64,000 nucleotides of DNA, taken from NCBI RefSeq assembly GCF_900091465.1, contig NZ_FMHV01000002.1:5084001-5148000 (forward strand). Reading direction: 5' to 3'. Both the position numbers and the translations under genes were made by a program. Below, in pieces: positions 48,852 through 58,865 of this stretch (the stretch's first letter is position 1; each line of letters begins with the position of its first letter). The stretch comes from Micromonospora rhizosphaerae (GTDB lineage Bacteria; Actinomycetota; Actinomycetes; Mycobacteriales; Micromonosporaceae). The notes under the pieces were generated by a model. That model was not told the DNA's origin. It saw only the letters and a program-made list of their open reading frames with translations, and did no database searches.

Positions 48852-49259
48852 TCGACGCCATCACTATCCGCGGCACGGCCGACATCACCGTTCCCAAATC
48901 TCTGGCTGACTTGCAGCGCCCGGAAGGCGGCGCGTACTGAGCACCGCGCCGCGGGTCCGGTGCTGGAGTGGACCACCCGACGCCGCAAATGACGCCTATT
49001 GGTCTCTCTTAGCCGTAACATCCTGCACGCCGGGCTTCATCTGTCCGCTGTTCGTCGACTCGTAGACGATCTTGGCGATCCGCCGGTCGGCGTCGACAGA
49101 CGCCGGAGCCACGGCAGCTCCATGTGCCACGCCGCAACTCATGCCGCAACCGGTGTGCGCCGGGTGTGAGCCAGGTGTGAGCGGAGCGTGAGCCGATCGT
49201 GAGCGCGTGCCGTCAATCTTGGCCCTGGCCGATGAATTCCGACGGAGAGGTCTCGGGCC
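48852..49259. other. 408-nt gene-free region upstream of the RND operon
   Basis: No intact gene. At 48851-48940 a 29-codon open stretch in one plus-strand frame (DAITIRGTADITVPKSL, ending AY before TGA) reads protein-like; it has no start codon or RBS and may be the tail of a decayed gene. The promoter-proximal part, 49154-49219, carries five periodic heptads and a -10-like CAATCT, described separately. Confidence 0.6.
49154..49204 (+). promoter_or_regulatory. Five 11-bp-periodic heptads: putative SARP/BTAD operator
   Basis: The heptads TGTGCGC, TGTGAGC, TGTGAGC, CGTGAGC and CGTGAGC start at 49154, 49165, 49176, 49187 and 49198, exactly 11 nt apart with 4-nt spacers. Direct heptads with an 11-bp period placed about 8 nt before a -10 box are the hallmark of SARP-family activator sites. 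A -10-like CAATCT lies at 49214-49219, 9 nt after the last heptad. It precedes the RND operon; a BTAD/SARP-type regulator is encoded at its far end. Confidence 0.7.
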
Positions 49260-52200
49260 ATGATGCGGTGGATCGTCGGGTCGAGTGTCAAATATCAACG
49301 ACTGGTACTCGCCATCGCCGTCGCGCTGATGGCCGTCGGCTTCGTACAGCTTCGCAACACGTCCGTCGAGGCCCTGCCCGAGTTCGGGCCGGTGCGGGTG
49401 GACGTGCAGGTCGAGGCGCTAGGACTCTCCGCCGAAGAGGTGGAGAATCTGATCACCAACCCGATGGAGAACGAGTTCTTCAACGGGATCCCGTGGTTGG
49501 CCAAGCTCGAGTCCCGCACGCTGCCGGGATTGTCGTCCATGGAGATGACGTTCGAGCCGGGCACCGACCCGATCCGGGCCAGGCAGGTGGTGCAGGAGCG
49601 GCTGACCATGGTCGCCATGCTGCCGGCCGCGTCGTCGCGGCCGCCGCTGGTGGTGCAGCCCCTCTCGTCGACCAGTCGGCTCATGATGATCGGTCTCTCG
49701 TCCCAGGATCGCTCACTGATCGACATGTCGCTGCTGTCGCGCTGGACGATCGTGCCCCGCCTGCTGAGCGTCCCCGGCGTGGCCAACGTTTCCATCTGGG
49801 GGTTCCGTGACCGGCAACTGCAGGTGCAGGTCGATCCCGCCAAGCTGATGCAGCACGGCGTCACGCTGGACCAGGTGCTGCGCACGTCGGCGAATGCACT
49901 TTGGGTCTCGCCGCTGACCTTTGTGGAGGCCTCGACCCCCGGACTCGGCGGTTTCATCGACACCGCCAACCAGCGGATCGAGATCCAGCACAACCAGCCG
50001 ATCAAGACCGCCGCGGATCTTGGCAAGGTCACCGTTCAGGGGGCCGAGGACCGCGGGGTGCTGCTGGGCGACGTCACCCAGATCGTCGAGGACCACCAGC
50101 TCCTCATCGGCGACGCGGTCGTCAAGGACGCCCCGAGCCTCATGCTCGTGGTGGAGAGGTTCCCGGGCGCCAAGGTCGCGGACGTGACCCGGGACGTGGA
50201 GGCCGCACTCGACGAGTTGCAGCCCGCCATGCCGAACGTCCAGATCGACACGACGGTGTACCGGCCGGCCACCTTCATCGAGAAGATGGTGGACAACCTC
50301 ACCGCCACGCTGATCCTCGGCGCCATCCTCCTGCTGCTGGTGCTCGGCGCCTTCCTGTTCAGCTGGCGCACCGCGCTGGTCAGCCTGCTGACCATCGCGT
50401 CCTCCGTGGCGGTGACGCTGCTCGTGCTCTCCTGGTTCGGCGTGGCCCTCAACATGATGTCCCTGGCGGGGCTGGTGATGGCCCTCGCCATCGTCGTGGA
50501 CGACGCGGTGGTCGCCGTCGACAACGTCAGGCAACGGCTGCGGCAGCGCCGCGAGGATGGCGTGGAGGAGCCCGTCCCCGACACCATCCGGGCAGCCATC
50601 CTCGAGGCACGCGGCCCGCTCTTCGTCGCCGCCGTCATCGCCGCGGTCTCGGTCGTGCCCCTCTTCATCCTCGACGGGGTGCGCGGCGCTTTCCTCACCC
50701 CGGTCGCCCAGGGCTTCCTGGCCGCCACGGTGGTCTCACTGGTGGTCGCGCTGACGGTCGCCCCCGTGCTGGCCACGCTCCTGCTCTCCCGGTCGTCGCT
50801 GCAGCACGGCCAGTCGCCGCTCGCCCGAGCGCTGGAGCGGGCGTACGCCGGGCTGCTGCCCCGGCTGCTCCGCCGGCCCGTCTGGTCCTATGCCCTGGTC
50901 GGCCTCCTCGTCGTGGCGGGCCTGGCCGCCCTGCCGTTCCTCGGTTCGCGGCCGCTGTCGCCGACGCTTCAGGAGCGGGACCTGCTGATCACCTGGGAGG
51001 CACCGCCCGGCACGTCGCGACCGGAGATGAACCGGATCACGGGCGCCCTCAGTGGCGAGTTGCGGGCCGTCCGAGGAGTACGCAACGTCGGCGCCCACAC
51101 CGGGCGGGCGCTGGCGTCGGACCAGGTCGTCAACATGAACTCGGGAGAGGTGTGGCTCAGCATCGACCCGGCGGCCGACTACGGCCGAACCCTGACCGCC
51201 GTTCAGCGGGTGGTGGACGGCTACCCGGGGGTGCAGAGCGACGTGATCACCTACTCGGACAAGCGAGTCCGCGAAGTGGTGACCCGTGGTGCGACGGAGG
51301 ACCTCATCGTGCGCATCTACGGCAACGACTATGCGGTTCTCAACGAGAAGGCCCAGGAGGTCCTCGGCATCATCTCCGCCGTCGACGGCGTCACCGAGCC
51401 ACGGGTACGGAGCGCGGAGGTCGCGCCGACGGTGGAGATCGAGGTCTCCGTGGCCAAGGCTGCGAAGTACGGCCTGAAGCCGGGCGACGTGCGCCGGGCG
51501 GCCGCCACCCTCGTCTCGTCCACGGTCGCGGGCAACCTCTTCGACGACCAGAAGGTGTTCGAGGTCGTCGTGTGGGGCGTCCCCGCGGTGCGCCAGAACA
51601 TGTCCACCATCCAGAACCTGCTGATCGACGCGCCGGTGGGTGGCCCCGGTGGCGGCCCGACCCAGGTGCGCCTGGCCGATGTTGCCGACGTAAGGATCGT
51701 GGCGAAGCCGGAGGTCATCACACACGACCAGGTGTCCCGCAGCATGGACGTCGTCGCGAACGTGCGCGGGCGTGGTCTGGGTGCCGTCACGAGCGAGGTC
51801 AAGGACCGGCTCGCGCAGGTGACCTTCCCCCGTGAGCACCACCTGGAGGTGCTCGGAGAGGCCCAGGCAAAGGCAAGTTCCGACTTCCGGGTCTGGACCG
51901 TCGTGATCGGCGCCGTGATCCTGATCTTCTTCCTGCTCCAGGCCGGCTTCGCTAGCTGGCGGGTGGCGTCGCTGTACTTCCTGCTCCTGCCGACGGCACT
52001 GGCGGGCGGGCTGCTGCTGGCGGCCATCGACCGGTCGGCAGTCTCGGTGGTCGCGCTGCTGGGGCTGCTCACTGTGCTGGCCTTGGCCGTTCGGGGCGGC
52101 ATGCTGCAGATCAGGCGGTACCAGCGACTGGCGGAGGAAGGGCACCCGCACGGTGCCGGACTGGTCGAGCTCGGGTCACGGCAGCAGTTCATCCCGGCCG

Positions 52201-52481
52201 TGACGGGCATGCTGGCCGCCGGGCTGGCTCTGGTTCCCATGGTGATCTACGGCAGCGTCGCCGGCCTCGAGATCGTGAGCCCGCTCGCCCTGATCATCCT
52301 TGGTGGCCTGGTCACGACGGCACTGCTGAACCTGCTCGTCCTGCCCGTCCTGTATCTGCGGTTCGCCGTCCGGTCTCGATCGGGGCCCACGTCCGAGCCC
52401 GCGGCCACATCGCTACCCGCGCCCAGGCCACGGCCCGGTACGGCGGGCAAGGAAACACCTTCAACCCCGGCTCCGGCCTGA
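49260..52481 (+). CDS. RND-family efflux permease, heavy-metal-type, copy 1
   Basis: A 1073-aa RND transporter. It has an N-terminal transmembrane helix, a large periplasm-type pore domain (VDVQVEALGLSAEEVENLITNPMENEF, LSSTSRLMMIGLSSQDRS), a second half with the same architecture, and the proton-relay pair in transmembrane helix 4, VVDDAVVAVDN (Asp414, Asp415). The overall pattern is closest to the CusA/CzcA (HME) class. There is no outer membrane in this organism, so it must export across the cytoplasmic membrane or act on the cell surface. A second ATG is the next codon. It heads the RND operon behind the SARP-like site. Confidence 0.88.
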   Translation: MMRWIVGSSVKYQRLVLAIAVALMAVGFVQLRNTSVEALPEFGPVRVDVQVEALGLSAEEVENLITNPMENEFFNGIPWLAKLESRTLPGLSSMEMTFEPGTDPIRARQVVQERLTMVAMLPAASSRPPLVVQPLSSTSRLMMIGLSSQDRSLIDMSLLSRWTIVPRLLSVPGVANVSIWGFRDRQLQVQVDPAKLMQHGVTLDQVLRTSANALWVSPLTFVEASTPGLGGFIDTANQRIEIQHNQPIKTAADLGKVTVQGAEDRGVLLGDVTQIVEDHQLLIGDAVVKDAPSLMLVVERFPGAKVADVTRDVEAALDELQPAMPNVQIDTTVYRPATFIEKMVDNLTATLILGAILLLLVLGAFLFSWRTALVSLLTIASSVAVTLLVLSWFGVALNMMSLAGLVMALAIVVDDAVVAVDNVRQRLRQRREDGVEEPVPDTIRAAILEARGPLFVAAVIAAVSVVPLFILDGVRGAFLTPVAQGFLAATVVSLVVALTVAPVLATLLLSRSSLQHGQSPLARALERAYAGLLPRLLRRPVWSYALVGLLVVAGLAALPFLGSRPLSPTLQERDLLITWEAPPGTSRPEMNRITGALSGELRAVRGVRNVGAHTGRALASDQVVNMNSGEVWLSIDPAADYGRTLTAVQRVVDGYPGVQSDVITYSDKRVREVVTRGATEDLIVRIYGNDYAVLNEKAQEVLGIISAVDGVTEPRVRSAEVAPTVEIEVSVAKAAKYGLKPGDVRRAAATLVSSTVAGNLFDDQKVFEVVVWGVPAVRQNMSTIQNLLIDAPVGGPGGGPTQVRLADVADVRIVAKPEVITHDQVSRSMDVVANVRGRGLGAVTSEVKDRLAQVTFPREHHLEVLGEAQAKASSDFRVWTVVIGAVILIFFLLQAGFASWRVASLYFLLLPTALAGGLLLAAIDRSAVSVVALLGLLTVLALAVRGGMLQIRRYQRLAEEGHPHGAGLVELGSRQQFIPAVTGMLAAGLALVPMVIYGSVAGLEIVSPLALIILGGLVTTALLNLLVLPVLYLRFAVRSRSGPTSEPAATSLPAPRPRPGTAGKETPSTPAPA

Positions 52482-52500
52482 TCGGAATCAGGAGAGTCCC

Positions 52501-53001
52501 ATGCGCAGACAGGGAGGCGACCACATGCGACACGGTGGTCGGTGGATGGCAGCGATTCTGATCACGCTGGCCGCGGCAGCCTGCACGACGCCCGCCTCGA
52601 ACCCGTCGGGCCACAAGGACAGCCCTGCCAAGGTCGAAGCGATCTCGGGCAAGGATGTCAAGAAGGTGACGTTGACCGAGCAGGCGGCGCGCCGGGTCGG
52701 TATCGCGACGGTCACCATCGGCGCGGCGCAGACCGCAGCGCCGGGTGGGCCGAGCGCGTCCCCGGGCGGCCCGGCGATCGTGGTGCCCTACTCGGCGGTG
52801 CTCTACGACCCGAACGGCGTGACCTGGGTCTACACGGTTCCCCAGCCCTTGACCTATGTCCGCGAGAAGGTCGTGGTCGCGACCGTGGGCGGGGCGCGCG
52901 GGACGGATGCGTTCCTTTCGCAGGCACCGCCGGCGGGGACGTCGATCGTGACGACGGGCGTGATCGAACTCTGGGGCGCTGAGCTCGGGGTCGGCAAGTA
53001 G
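52501..53001 (+). CDS. Minimal membrane-fusion-like lipoprotein between the RND permeases
   Basis: A 166-aa protein. The N-terminus is an export signal ending in AAAAC with a candidate lipidated Cys at residue 28. The rest resembles only the beta-barrel/membrane-proximal part of CusB-type adaptors: VKKVTLTEQAARRVGIATVTI, then IVVPYSAVLYDPNGVTWVYTV and PAGTSIVTTGVIELWGAELGVG. The long alpha-helical hairpin and lipoyl domains of true membrane-fusion proteins are missing, as is any outer-membrane partner. Two starts are plausible: 52501 (AGGAGAG upstream) and 52525 (GGGAGG upstream). Cotranscribed with both permeases. Confidence 0.8.
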   Translation: MRRQGGDHMRHGGRWMAAILITLAAAACTTPASNPSGHKDSPAKVEAISGKDVKKVTLTEQAARRVGIATVTIGAAQTAAPGGPSASPGGPAIVVPYSAVLYDPNGVTWVYTVPQPLTYVREKVVVATVGGARGTDAFLSQAPPAGTSIVTTGVIELWGAELGVGK

Positions 53002-53037
53002 TCCATCAAGTCGGTACGAGGGTAGGGACCCCACACC

Positions 53038-56000
53038 ATGATGCGTTGGATCATTGGAACGAGTCTGAAGCTCCGGTTCCTCGTGGTTGTCGGGGCCTCG
53101 ATGTTGATGTTCTTCGGCGTCCTGCAGATTCGCGACATGCCCGTCGACGCGTTCCCCGAGTTCGCGCCGCCCCGGGTGGAGATACAGACGATCTGCATCG
53201 GACTGTCCGCGCAGGACGTCGAGGAGCTTGTCTCCGTCCCGCTGGAGCAGGGCCTCACCGGAATCGAGGGCCTGGACGTCATGCGCTCCAAGTCGGTCTC
53301 CCAGCTCTCGTCGATTCTCCTGATCTTCAAGCCCGGGACCGACCTGATGGCGGCCCGCCTGCTGATCCAGGAGCGCCTGACCGCCATCACTCCCAGACTG
53401 CCGCGCTGGGCCAACTCCCCCTTCATGATCCAACCGCTGTCGTCGACCAGCCGGGTCATGAAGATCGGAATATCCCAGGCGGACAAGTCCGACGCGGCCC
53501 ACGTCGACATGGCGCTGCAGGCGTACTGGACGGTCCGGCCCCGCCTGATGCGCGTACCCGGGGTGGCGAACGTGGCCATCTGGGGCGATCGGTGGCACGT
53601 CAAGCAGGCCCTCGTCGATCCCGAGCTCATGAAGAAGCACAACGTCACGCTGGCCCAGGTCATGGAGGCCGCTGGCGACGCGGTGGACGTGGGTCAGCTG
53701 AAGTTCAACGGCGGGTTCGAGATCGGCACCGGCGGATGGGTCGACACCCCCAACCATCGGCTCCAGGTGCAGCACCAGTTGCCCGCCCTGACCGGACAGC
53801 AACTGGCCGAGATCCCCATCGAGGTGCCGAAGGGCGCCAAGCCGGTCTACCTGAAGGACGTCGCCTACATCACGGATGACATCATGCCGCCGTCCCTGCT
53901 CACGGGGGACGCGGTCATCAACGACGGCCCCGGCCTCATGCTCATCGTCGAGAAGCTGCCCTGGGGCAACACTCTCGAGGTGACCCGCGGGGTCGAGGCC
54001 GCGCTGAAGGAGATGGCGCCCGGCATGCAGGGCCTCGACGTGGATACCGAGATCTTCCGGCCGGCGACCTTCATCGAGACCTCGGTCGAGAACCTCGGTC
54101 GGGCGATGGTCATCGGATTCATCCTGGTGGTCCTGATCCTGGTGCTCTTCCTGTTCGAGTGGCGGGTCGCGCTGATCAGCGCCATTTCGATCCCGCTCTC
54201 CCTCGTCGCGGCGGGACTCGTCCTGCACTGGACCGGGGCCACCATAAATACCATGATCCTGGCAGGGCTCGTGATCGCCCTCGGCGTGCTCGTCGACGAC
54301 GCCATCATCGACGTCGAGAACATCGTGCGCCGCATCCGCCAACACCGACGAGCGGGCAGCCCGAAGTCGTCCGCCGCCATCATCCTCGACGCGTCGGTGG
54401 AGGTTCGTGGTCCCATCGTCCAGGCCACGATGATCATCCTGGTCAGCACGGTCCCGATCTTCCTGCTCACCGGGCTCACCGGCTCGTTCTTCCGGCCCAT
54501 GGCGTTCGCCTACGGGCTGGCCATCCTGGCCTCGCTGCTGGTGGCCCTGACGGTCATCCCGGCCCTCGCCCTGATGCTGCTGGCCCGGTCACCGATCGAG
54601 CGGCGGGAATCGCCCGTGGTGCGCTGGCTCCAGCGTGGCTACACCGCCGCGCTGGCCCGCATCATTCCGCGTCCCGCCGTCGCCTACGGGACCGTCGTGC
54701 TGGTGCTGGCGGCCGGCGTCATGGTGGTACCGATGCTGGGGCAGAACCTGTTCCCCGCATTCAAGGAGCGGGACTTCCTCATGCACTGGGTGACCCAGCC
54801 CGGCACCTCGCGTGAAGAGAGTGTCCGCATCACGGAACAGGTCAGCAGGGAGCTCAGGGCGATCCCAGGGGTCCGGAACTTCGGCGCCCACATCGGGCAG
54901 GGCACGTTGGCCGACGAGGTCGTCGGCATGAACTTCACCGAGAACTGGATCAGCATCGACCCGAAGGTCGACTACGACAAGACCCATGACGCCGTACAGA
55001 AGGTGGTCGACGGCTACCCCGGCCTGCAGCGCGATGTGCAGACCTACCTGAAGGAGCGCACGAAGGAGGTGCTCACCGGCTCCAGCGATGCCATCATCGT
55101 CCGCATCGTCGGCGACGACCTCGACGTGCTTCGCAACAAGGCCAACGAGGTCAAGGACCTCATCGCCGGGATCGACGGCATCATCGACGAACACGTGACG
55201 CTGCAGACCCCGGTTCCTCAGGTGGATGTCCAGGTCGACCTGGCCAAGGCGGCACGGTACGGGATCAAGCCCGGCGACGTACGCCGAACGGCGGCCACGT
55301 TCATCGCCAGCGAGGAGGCGGGCGACATCTGGCGAAACGGCAAGAACACCGAGGTGCACGTGTGGAGCGTGCCGAGCGCCCGGTACAGCATCGAGAGCGT
55401 CCGTAACCTCCTGATGGACGCGGCGGACGGGAGCAAGGTCCCCGTGGGTGAACTCGCCGAGGTCAAGATGGTGCCCACACCCAACCAGATCCTGCGGGAG
55501 AACGGGTCGCGGTACATCAACGTGGGTGCCAACGTGGCCGCGGGGAAGGCCCTGGGTGACGTCGCGGCCGAGGTTCAGCGCCGACTGGCGACGGTGGACT
55601 TCCCGCCCGGCTACCACCCTCAACTGCTCGGTGAGTACAAGGAGGCGACGTCCGCGCAGGACCGGCTGCGGCTCTTCGCCGGCGTCGCGGTGATCGGGAT
55701 CCTCTTCCTGCTGACCACCGCCTTCAACAGCTGGCGGCTGTCGTTCCTCGTCCTCCTCACGCTGCCCATGGCTCTGGTTGGCGGGATCCTCGCGGCATAC
55801 GTCGGTGGCGGCATTCTTTCGCTCGGCTCGCTCGTGGGATTCTTCACCGTGCTCGGCATCGCCGCCCGCAACGGCATTCTCATGATCAACCATTTCCAGT
55901 ATCTCGAGCGGGAGGAAGGGGAAAGCTTCGGCCGAAATCTCGTCATCCGTGGCGCGAAGGAGCGACTCTCACCGATCCTCATGACCTCGTTGGCGACCGG

Positions 56001-56235
56001 GCTCGCCCTCGTTCCCCTGGCCATCGAGGGCAGCCTGCCCGGTCACGAGATAGAACACCCGATGGCGGTGGTGATTCTGGGTGGCCTGGTCACCTCGACG
56101 CTGCTGAACCTGTTCGTCCTCCCGTCCCTCTATCTGGGCTTCGGCCGACACCGGGATTCGTCCACGCCCCGCCGACTTCCGCTTCCCACGCGGGTGTGGC
56201 CGGCGGCCCGGCGGACCGGAAGCTCCCATGCCTGA
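53038..56235 (+). CDS. RND-family efflux permease, heavy-metal-type, copy 2
   Basis: A 1065-aa RND transporter paralogous to copy 1 but clearly diverged. [47 protein letters not shown] (proton-relay Asp420, Asp421) and [14 protein letters not shown] are hallmarks. The two permeases of this operon may form a heteromeric (B2C-like) trimer or serve separately. It starts 36 nt after the lipoprotein gene at MMRW, the same first residues as copy 1. The last gene before a convergent BTAD regulator. Confidence 0.88.
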   Translation: MMRWIIGTSLKLRFLVVVGASMLMFFGVLQIRDMPVDAFPEFAPPRVEIQTICIGLSAQDVEELVSVPLEQGLTGIEGLDVMRSKSVSQLSSILLIFKPGTDLMAARLLIQERLTAITPRLPRWANSPFMIQPLSSTSRVMKIGISQADKSDAAHVDMALQAYWTVRPRLMRVPGVANVAIWGDRWHVKQALVDPELMKKHNVTLAQVMEAAGDAVDVGQLKFNGGFEIGTGGWVDTPNHRLQVQHQLPALTGQQLAEIPIEVPKGAKPVYLKDVAYITDDIMPPSLLTGDAVINDGPGLMLIVEKLPWGNTLEVTRGVEAALKEMAPGMQGLDVDTEIFRPATFIETSVENLGRAMVIGFILVVLILVLFLFEWRVALISAISIPLSLVAAGLVLHWTGATINTMILAGLVIALGVLVDDAIIDVENIVRRIRQHRRAGSPKSSAAIILDASVEVRGPIVQATMIILVSTVPIFLLTGLTGSFFRPMAFAYGLAILASLLVALTVIPALALMLLARSPIERRESPVVRWLQRGYTAALARIIPRPAVAYGTVVLVLAAGVMVVPMLGQNLFPAFKERDFLMHWVTQPGTSREESVRITEQVSRELRAIPGVRNFGAHIGQGTLADEVVGMNFTENWISIDPKVDYDKTHDAVQKVVDGYPGLQRDVQTYLKERTKEVLTGSSDAIIVRIVGDDLDVLRNKANEVKDLIAGIDGIIDEHVTLQTPVPQVDVQVDLAKAARYGIKPGDVRRTAATFIASEEAGDIWRNGKNTEVHVWSVPSARYSIESVRNLLMDAADGSKVPVGELAEVKMVPTPNQILRENGSRYINVGANVAAGKALGDVAAEVQRRLATVDFPPGYHPQLLGEYKEATSAQDRLRLFAGVAVIGILFLLTTAFNSWRLSFLVLLTLPMALVGGILAAYVGGGILSLGSLVGFFTVLGIAARNGILMINHFQYLEREEGESFGRNLVIRGAKERLSPILMTSLATGLALVPLAIEGSLPGHEIEHPMAVVILGGLVTSTLLNLFVLPSLYLGFGRHRDSSTPRRLPLPTRVWPAARRTGSSHA

Positions 56236-56302
56236 CTCGCGGACGCTCATCCCAACCACGACGCGCCGGCCTCGTCGCCGGCGCGTCCTACAGGCCGTTG
56301 GG

Positions 56303-57058
56303 TCATGGCAGGTCAAGCTTGGGATCGCCGCGAAGTATCGCTCTCTCCAGCTTCTGCAACTGCGGCGATGGGTCGAGTCCGAGTTCGTTGACGAGCCGGC
56401 TCCGCGCGAGCCGGTAGGCGACCAGCGCGTCGGCGGCGCGGCCGGCGCGGTACAGGGCCAGCATGAGCTGCGCGAGCAGGCGCTGGCGGTACGGATACTG
56501 GCCGGCGTACTCGGCGAGTTCGTCGAGGACCGCCTCGTGCCGGCCGAGCCGCAACTGCGCGTCCAACCACTCCTCCATGGCCGTCAACCGCGCTTCCTCC
56601 AGCCCCCGGCACAGATCCTCGACTCGCGGCGTCGCCACGTCGGCCAACGGAGGTCCGTGCCACAGGTCGAGCGCACGCCGCAACATCGAGACCCTCTCCA
56701 GGTCGTTCGTCTCAAGACGAGCCGCCGTGAGGAGAGCGCGGAAGCGGTGCGCGTCCACACTCATCGGGTCGGCTCGCAGGACGTACGTCGGACCACGAGT
56801 GTTGATCTTCACGTCATCCCGATCCGCTCCGGCCATCGCCAGGACGGTGCGGAGCTGCGAGACGCGCACGTGGATCGCATGACGAGCGGTCTGTGGCGGC
56901 GAGTCGGGCCACGTCAGGTCAACCAGGCGGTCGAGCGGCACAAGCTGATTCACGTTCAACGCCAGGATCGCAAGCACAAGCCGCTGTTGGCGCGGCCCGA
57001 GATCGACTTGTTGATCTCCCGCCCATACCTCCACTGCCCCCAAGAGCCGGAACTCCAC
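56303..57058 (-). CDS. BTAD/SARP-type transcriptional activator
   Basis: A 251-aa regulator. Residues 1-90 are an OmpR-like winged helix (LLGAVEVWAGDQQVDLGPRQQRLVLAILALN, HAIHVRVSQLRTVL). Residues about 95-245 are a bacterial transcriptional-activation domain (DAHRFRALLTAARLE, GHEAVLDELAEY-type repeats, ALVAYRLARSRLVNELGLDPSPQLQKLERAIL). It has no AfsR-type NTPase, so it has the size of a stand-alone SARP. The GTG at 57058 is preceded by GGGGAGGGGG. Convergent with the RND operon and transcribed from a near-consensus promoter; it is the likely binder of the 11-bp heptads before the first permease. Confidence 0.87.
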   Translation of the reverse strand: MEFRLLGAVEVWAGDQQVDLGPRQQRLVLAILALNVNQLVPLDRLVDLTWPDSPPQTARHAIHVRVSQLRTVLAMAGADRDDVKINTRGPTYVLRADPMSVDAHRFRALLTAARLETNDLERVSMLRRALDLWHGPPLADVATPRVEDLCRGLEEARLTAMEEWLDAQLRLGRHEAVLDELAEYAGQYPYRQRLLAQLMLALYRAGRAADALVAYRLARSRLVNELGLDPSPQLQKLERAILRGDPKLDLP

Positions 57059-57491
57059 AACCCCCTCCCCCCGTGCTGCGAGTGCACCTCCTCCGCGTCA
57101 CTGCGCAGGGTCTCGGATCCAGGGCGTCGCTGCTCGTGATGATCCGGTTGATCGGCCGATTCTCCCAATCTTCTTCATATTCCACCGGTACCGGCCACAA
57201 CCGCCAACCGTGCACTAAGACGCCCGAACGCACCTAAATAGGCTATAACAGAATCGTTGTATGATTGTCAAGCCTTAAGTCCCGTTTAGGACACTAGACG
57301 CCAATTCAATCAGGATTAGCCAAGCAAAGCGAATAATGGTCGGACATTTACGTTGTTCGCTTCGGCCATTTCGATTTCCGGTCAACCGGCGCGGTGATTT
57401 CGGCTCATGGCAGATGCACCGGCCCGGCCGCGCTCTCCCCGTCGAGGGCGTTCGCAATCGAGAAATTTCCGGCTCTTCCCAGGCAGTACGG
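57059..57491. other. 433-nt gene-free AT-rich region
   Basis: No gene. It separates the BTAD regulator from the histidine-kinase gene and includes the most A/T-rich stretch in the window (about 57225-57320). It carries the regulator promoter on the minus strand. The part next to the kinase end (57350-57490) shows no recognisable element. Confidence 0.7.
57242..57271 (-). promoter_or_regulatory. Near-consensus promoter of the BTAD regulator gene
   Basis: On the minus strand, a perfect -35 TTGACA (57271-57266) and, after 18 nt, TATAGC (57247-57242); with 17 nt the box reads TTATAG. It is the best sigma-70-like promoter in the window. Transcription would start near 57235, giving a 5' UTR of about 175 nt before the GTG. 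Confidence 0.7.
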
Positions 57492-58865
57492 TCAGCGCGC
57501 AGGCAGCCGGATGACGAACCGTGCGCCGCAGGGGGCGTCCTCGACGACTATCGAGCCCCCGTGTGCGTCAACGATCTCTTTCGCGATGGCCAGGCCGAGA
57601 CCGGTGCCGCCGGTTCGACGGCTCCGGTCGTCGTCAAGTCGCGTGAATCGCTCGAAGATGCGCATCCGGTCTTCGGGCGGTATCCCCGGCCCATCGTCAT
57701 GGACGGTCAACGCGACCCAGCGGTCGTCGCTGCCGAGCTCCACGCTGACCGTTGACGAGGCATGGTGCTCGGCGTTGTCGAACAGATTGCGTACGGCCCG
57801 CGTCAGGTCGTCGCGACGGCCGTCGACGGCGGCCGCCGAGACCGCGCTGGTGTCGACCTGCAGGTGGCCGCCGCCACGGATCCGGGCCGCTTCGGACAGG
57901 ACGATGTCGTCGAGATCGACCGGACGGGTGGCGGCGCGAGGGGCGCCGGCGTCCGCCCGGGCAAGGAACAGCAGGTCCCGGATCAGCCGCTCCATGCGGC
58001 GGTTCGCGGCGAGCAGGTCGGCTGCGATGTCGTTCCAATTGCTGCTGTCGGGGTGGGCGAGCGCGACCTCCAGGTCGGTCCGCGCCGCGGCGAGCGGGGT
58101 CTGCAACTCGTGCGAGGCGTCCGCCACGAAGCGCCGTTGACGCTCGGCGGCGGCATCCAACCGGTCGAGCATCATGTTCATCGTGCCGGCGAGTCGACTG
58201 ATCTCGTCGTCCGTGGGTGGCACGGACACGCGTCGGTCGAGGGATCGTTCGGAGATGTCGGCGACCTCGGCCCGGATGGCGTCCACCGGCCGCAGCGTGC
58301 GGCCCGCGACCGTCCAGGTGGTCAGGGCGACGAGTGCCAGCAGCAGCGGAGCACTGATGGCAAGGGCACCCTGGAGAACCTCGACGGCGTCGTCGACCGG
58401 GGAGAGGCTTGCCGCGACGTAGACGGTCACCGGTCCTCCCGGCGTGGCCGTCGGCAGCGCGATGATCCGGTAGCTGCCGCCCTCGCCGAAGGGAACGTCG
58501 TCGACGGTGCGGACCTCGGACGCCGCCCCGGAAGGGCGGAACCGGGCGAGCGGCTGGTCCCGCCGCAGTCCGGCGGTTGCCGCCACGACCCGGCCGGTAC
58601 CGTCCACGACCTGGGCGATGCTTCCGTCGTCGCCTTCGACGGCCAGGTCCGCGGGGAGCATGTCCTGGCGGGCCAGGGCCGCGACGTCGTACGCGCGCAC
58701 CCTCGCGATGTCGTCGACGCGGTCAACCAGCGAACGGCGCAGGAAGACCACCAGGCTTACGACGGTGACCACGAGGGCGATACCGACGACGATCGTGGCG
58801 GCGATGGTGGTGCGGGCGCGCACCGTCGTGAGGCGTGCCCGGGACCGGTCGCGTTCAGCCGCCAT
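57492..58865 (-). CDS. Two-component sensor histidine kinase
   Basis: A 457-aa membrane kinase. An N-terminal transmembrane helix (about 21-43), an extracytoplasmic sensor region of about 115 residues, and a second helix (about 165-190) are followed by HAMP (RPVDAIRAEVADISERSLDRR), the H-box VADASHELQTPLAAARTDLE with the phosphorylated His, N-box NLFDNAEHH and G-boxes DDGPGIPPEDRMRIFERF and GTGLGLAIAKEIV. Its start overlaps the response-regulator gene by 11 nt. It probably reports an envelope signal to control the neighbouring ABC exporter. Confidence 0.92.
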   Translation of the reverse strand: MAAERDRSRARLTTVRARTTIAATIVVGIALVVTVVSLVVFLRRSLVDRVDDIARVRAYDVAALARQDMLPADLAVEGDDGSIAQVVDGTGRVVAATAGLRRDQPLARFRPSGAASEVRTVDDVPFGEGGSYRIIALPTATPGGPVTVYVAASLSPVDDAVEVLQGALAISAPLLLALVALTTWTVAGRTLRPVDAIRAEVADISERSLDRRVSVPPTDDEISRLAGTMNMMLDRLDAAAERQRRFVADASHELQTPLAAARTDLEVALAHPDSSNWNDIAADLLAANRRMERLIRDLLFLARADAGAPRAATRPVDLDDIVLSEAARIRGGGHLQVDTSAVSAAAVDGRRDDLTRAVRNLFDNAEHHASSTVSVELGSDDRWVALTVHDDGPGIPPEDRMRIFERFTRLDDDRSRRTGGTGLGLAIAKEIVDAHGGSIVVEDAPCGARFVIRLPAR

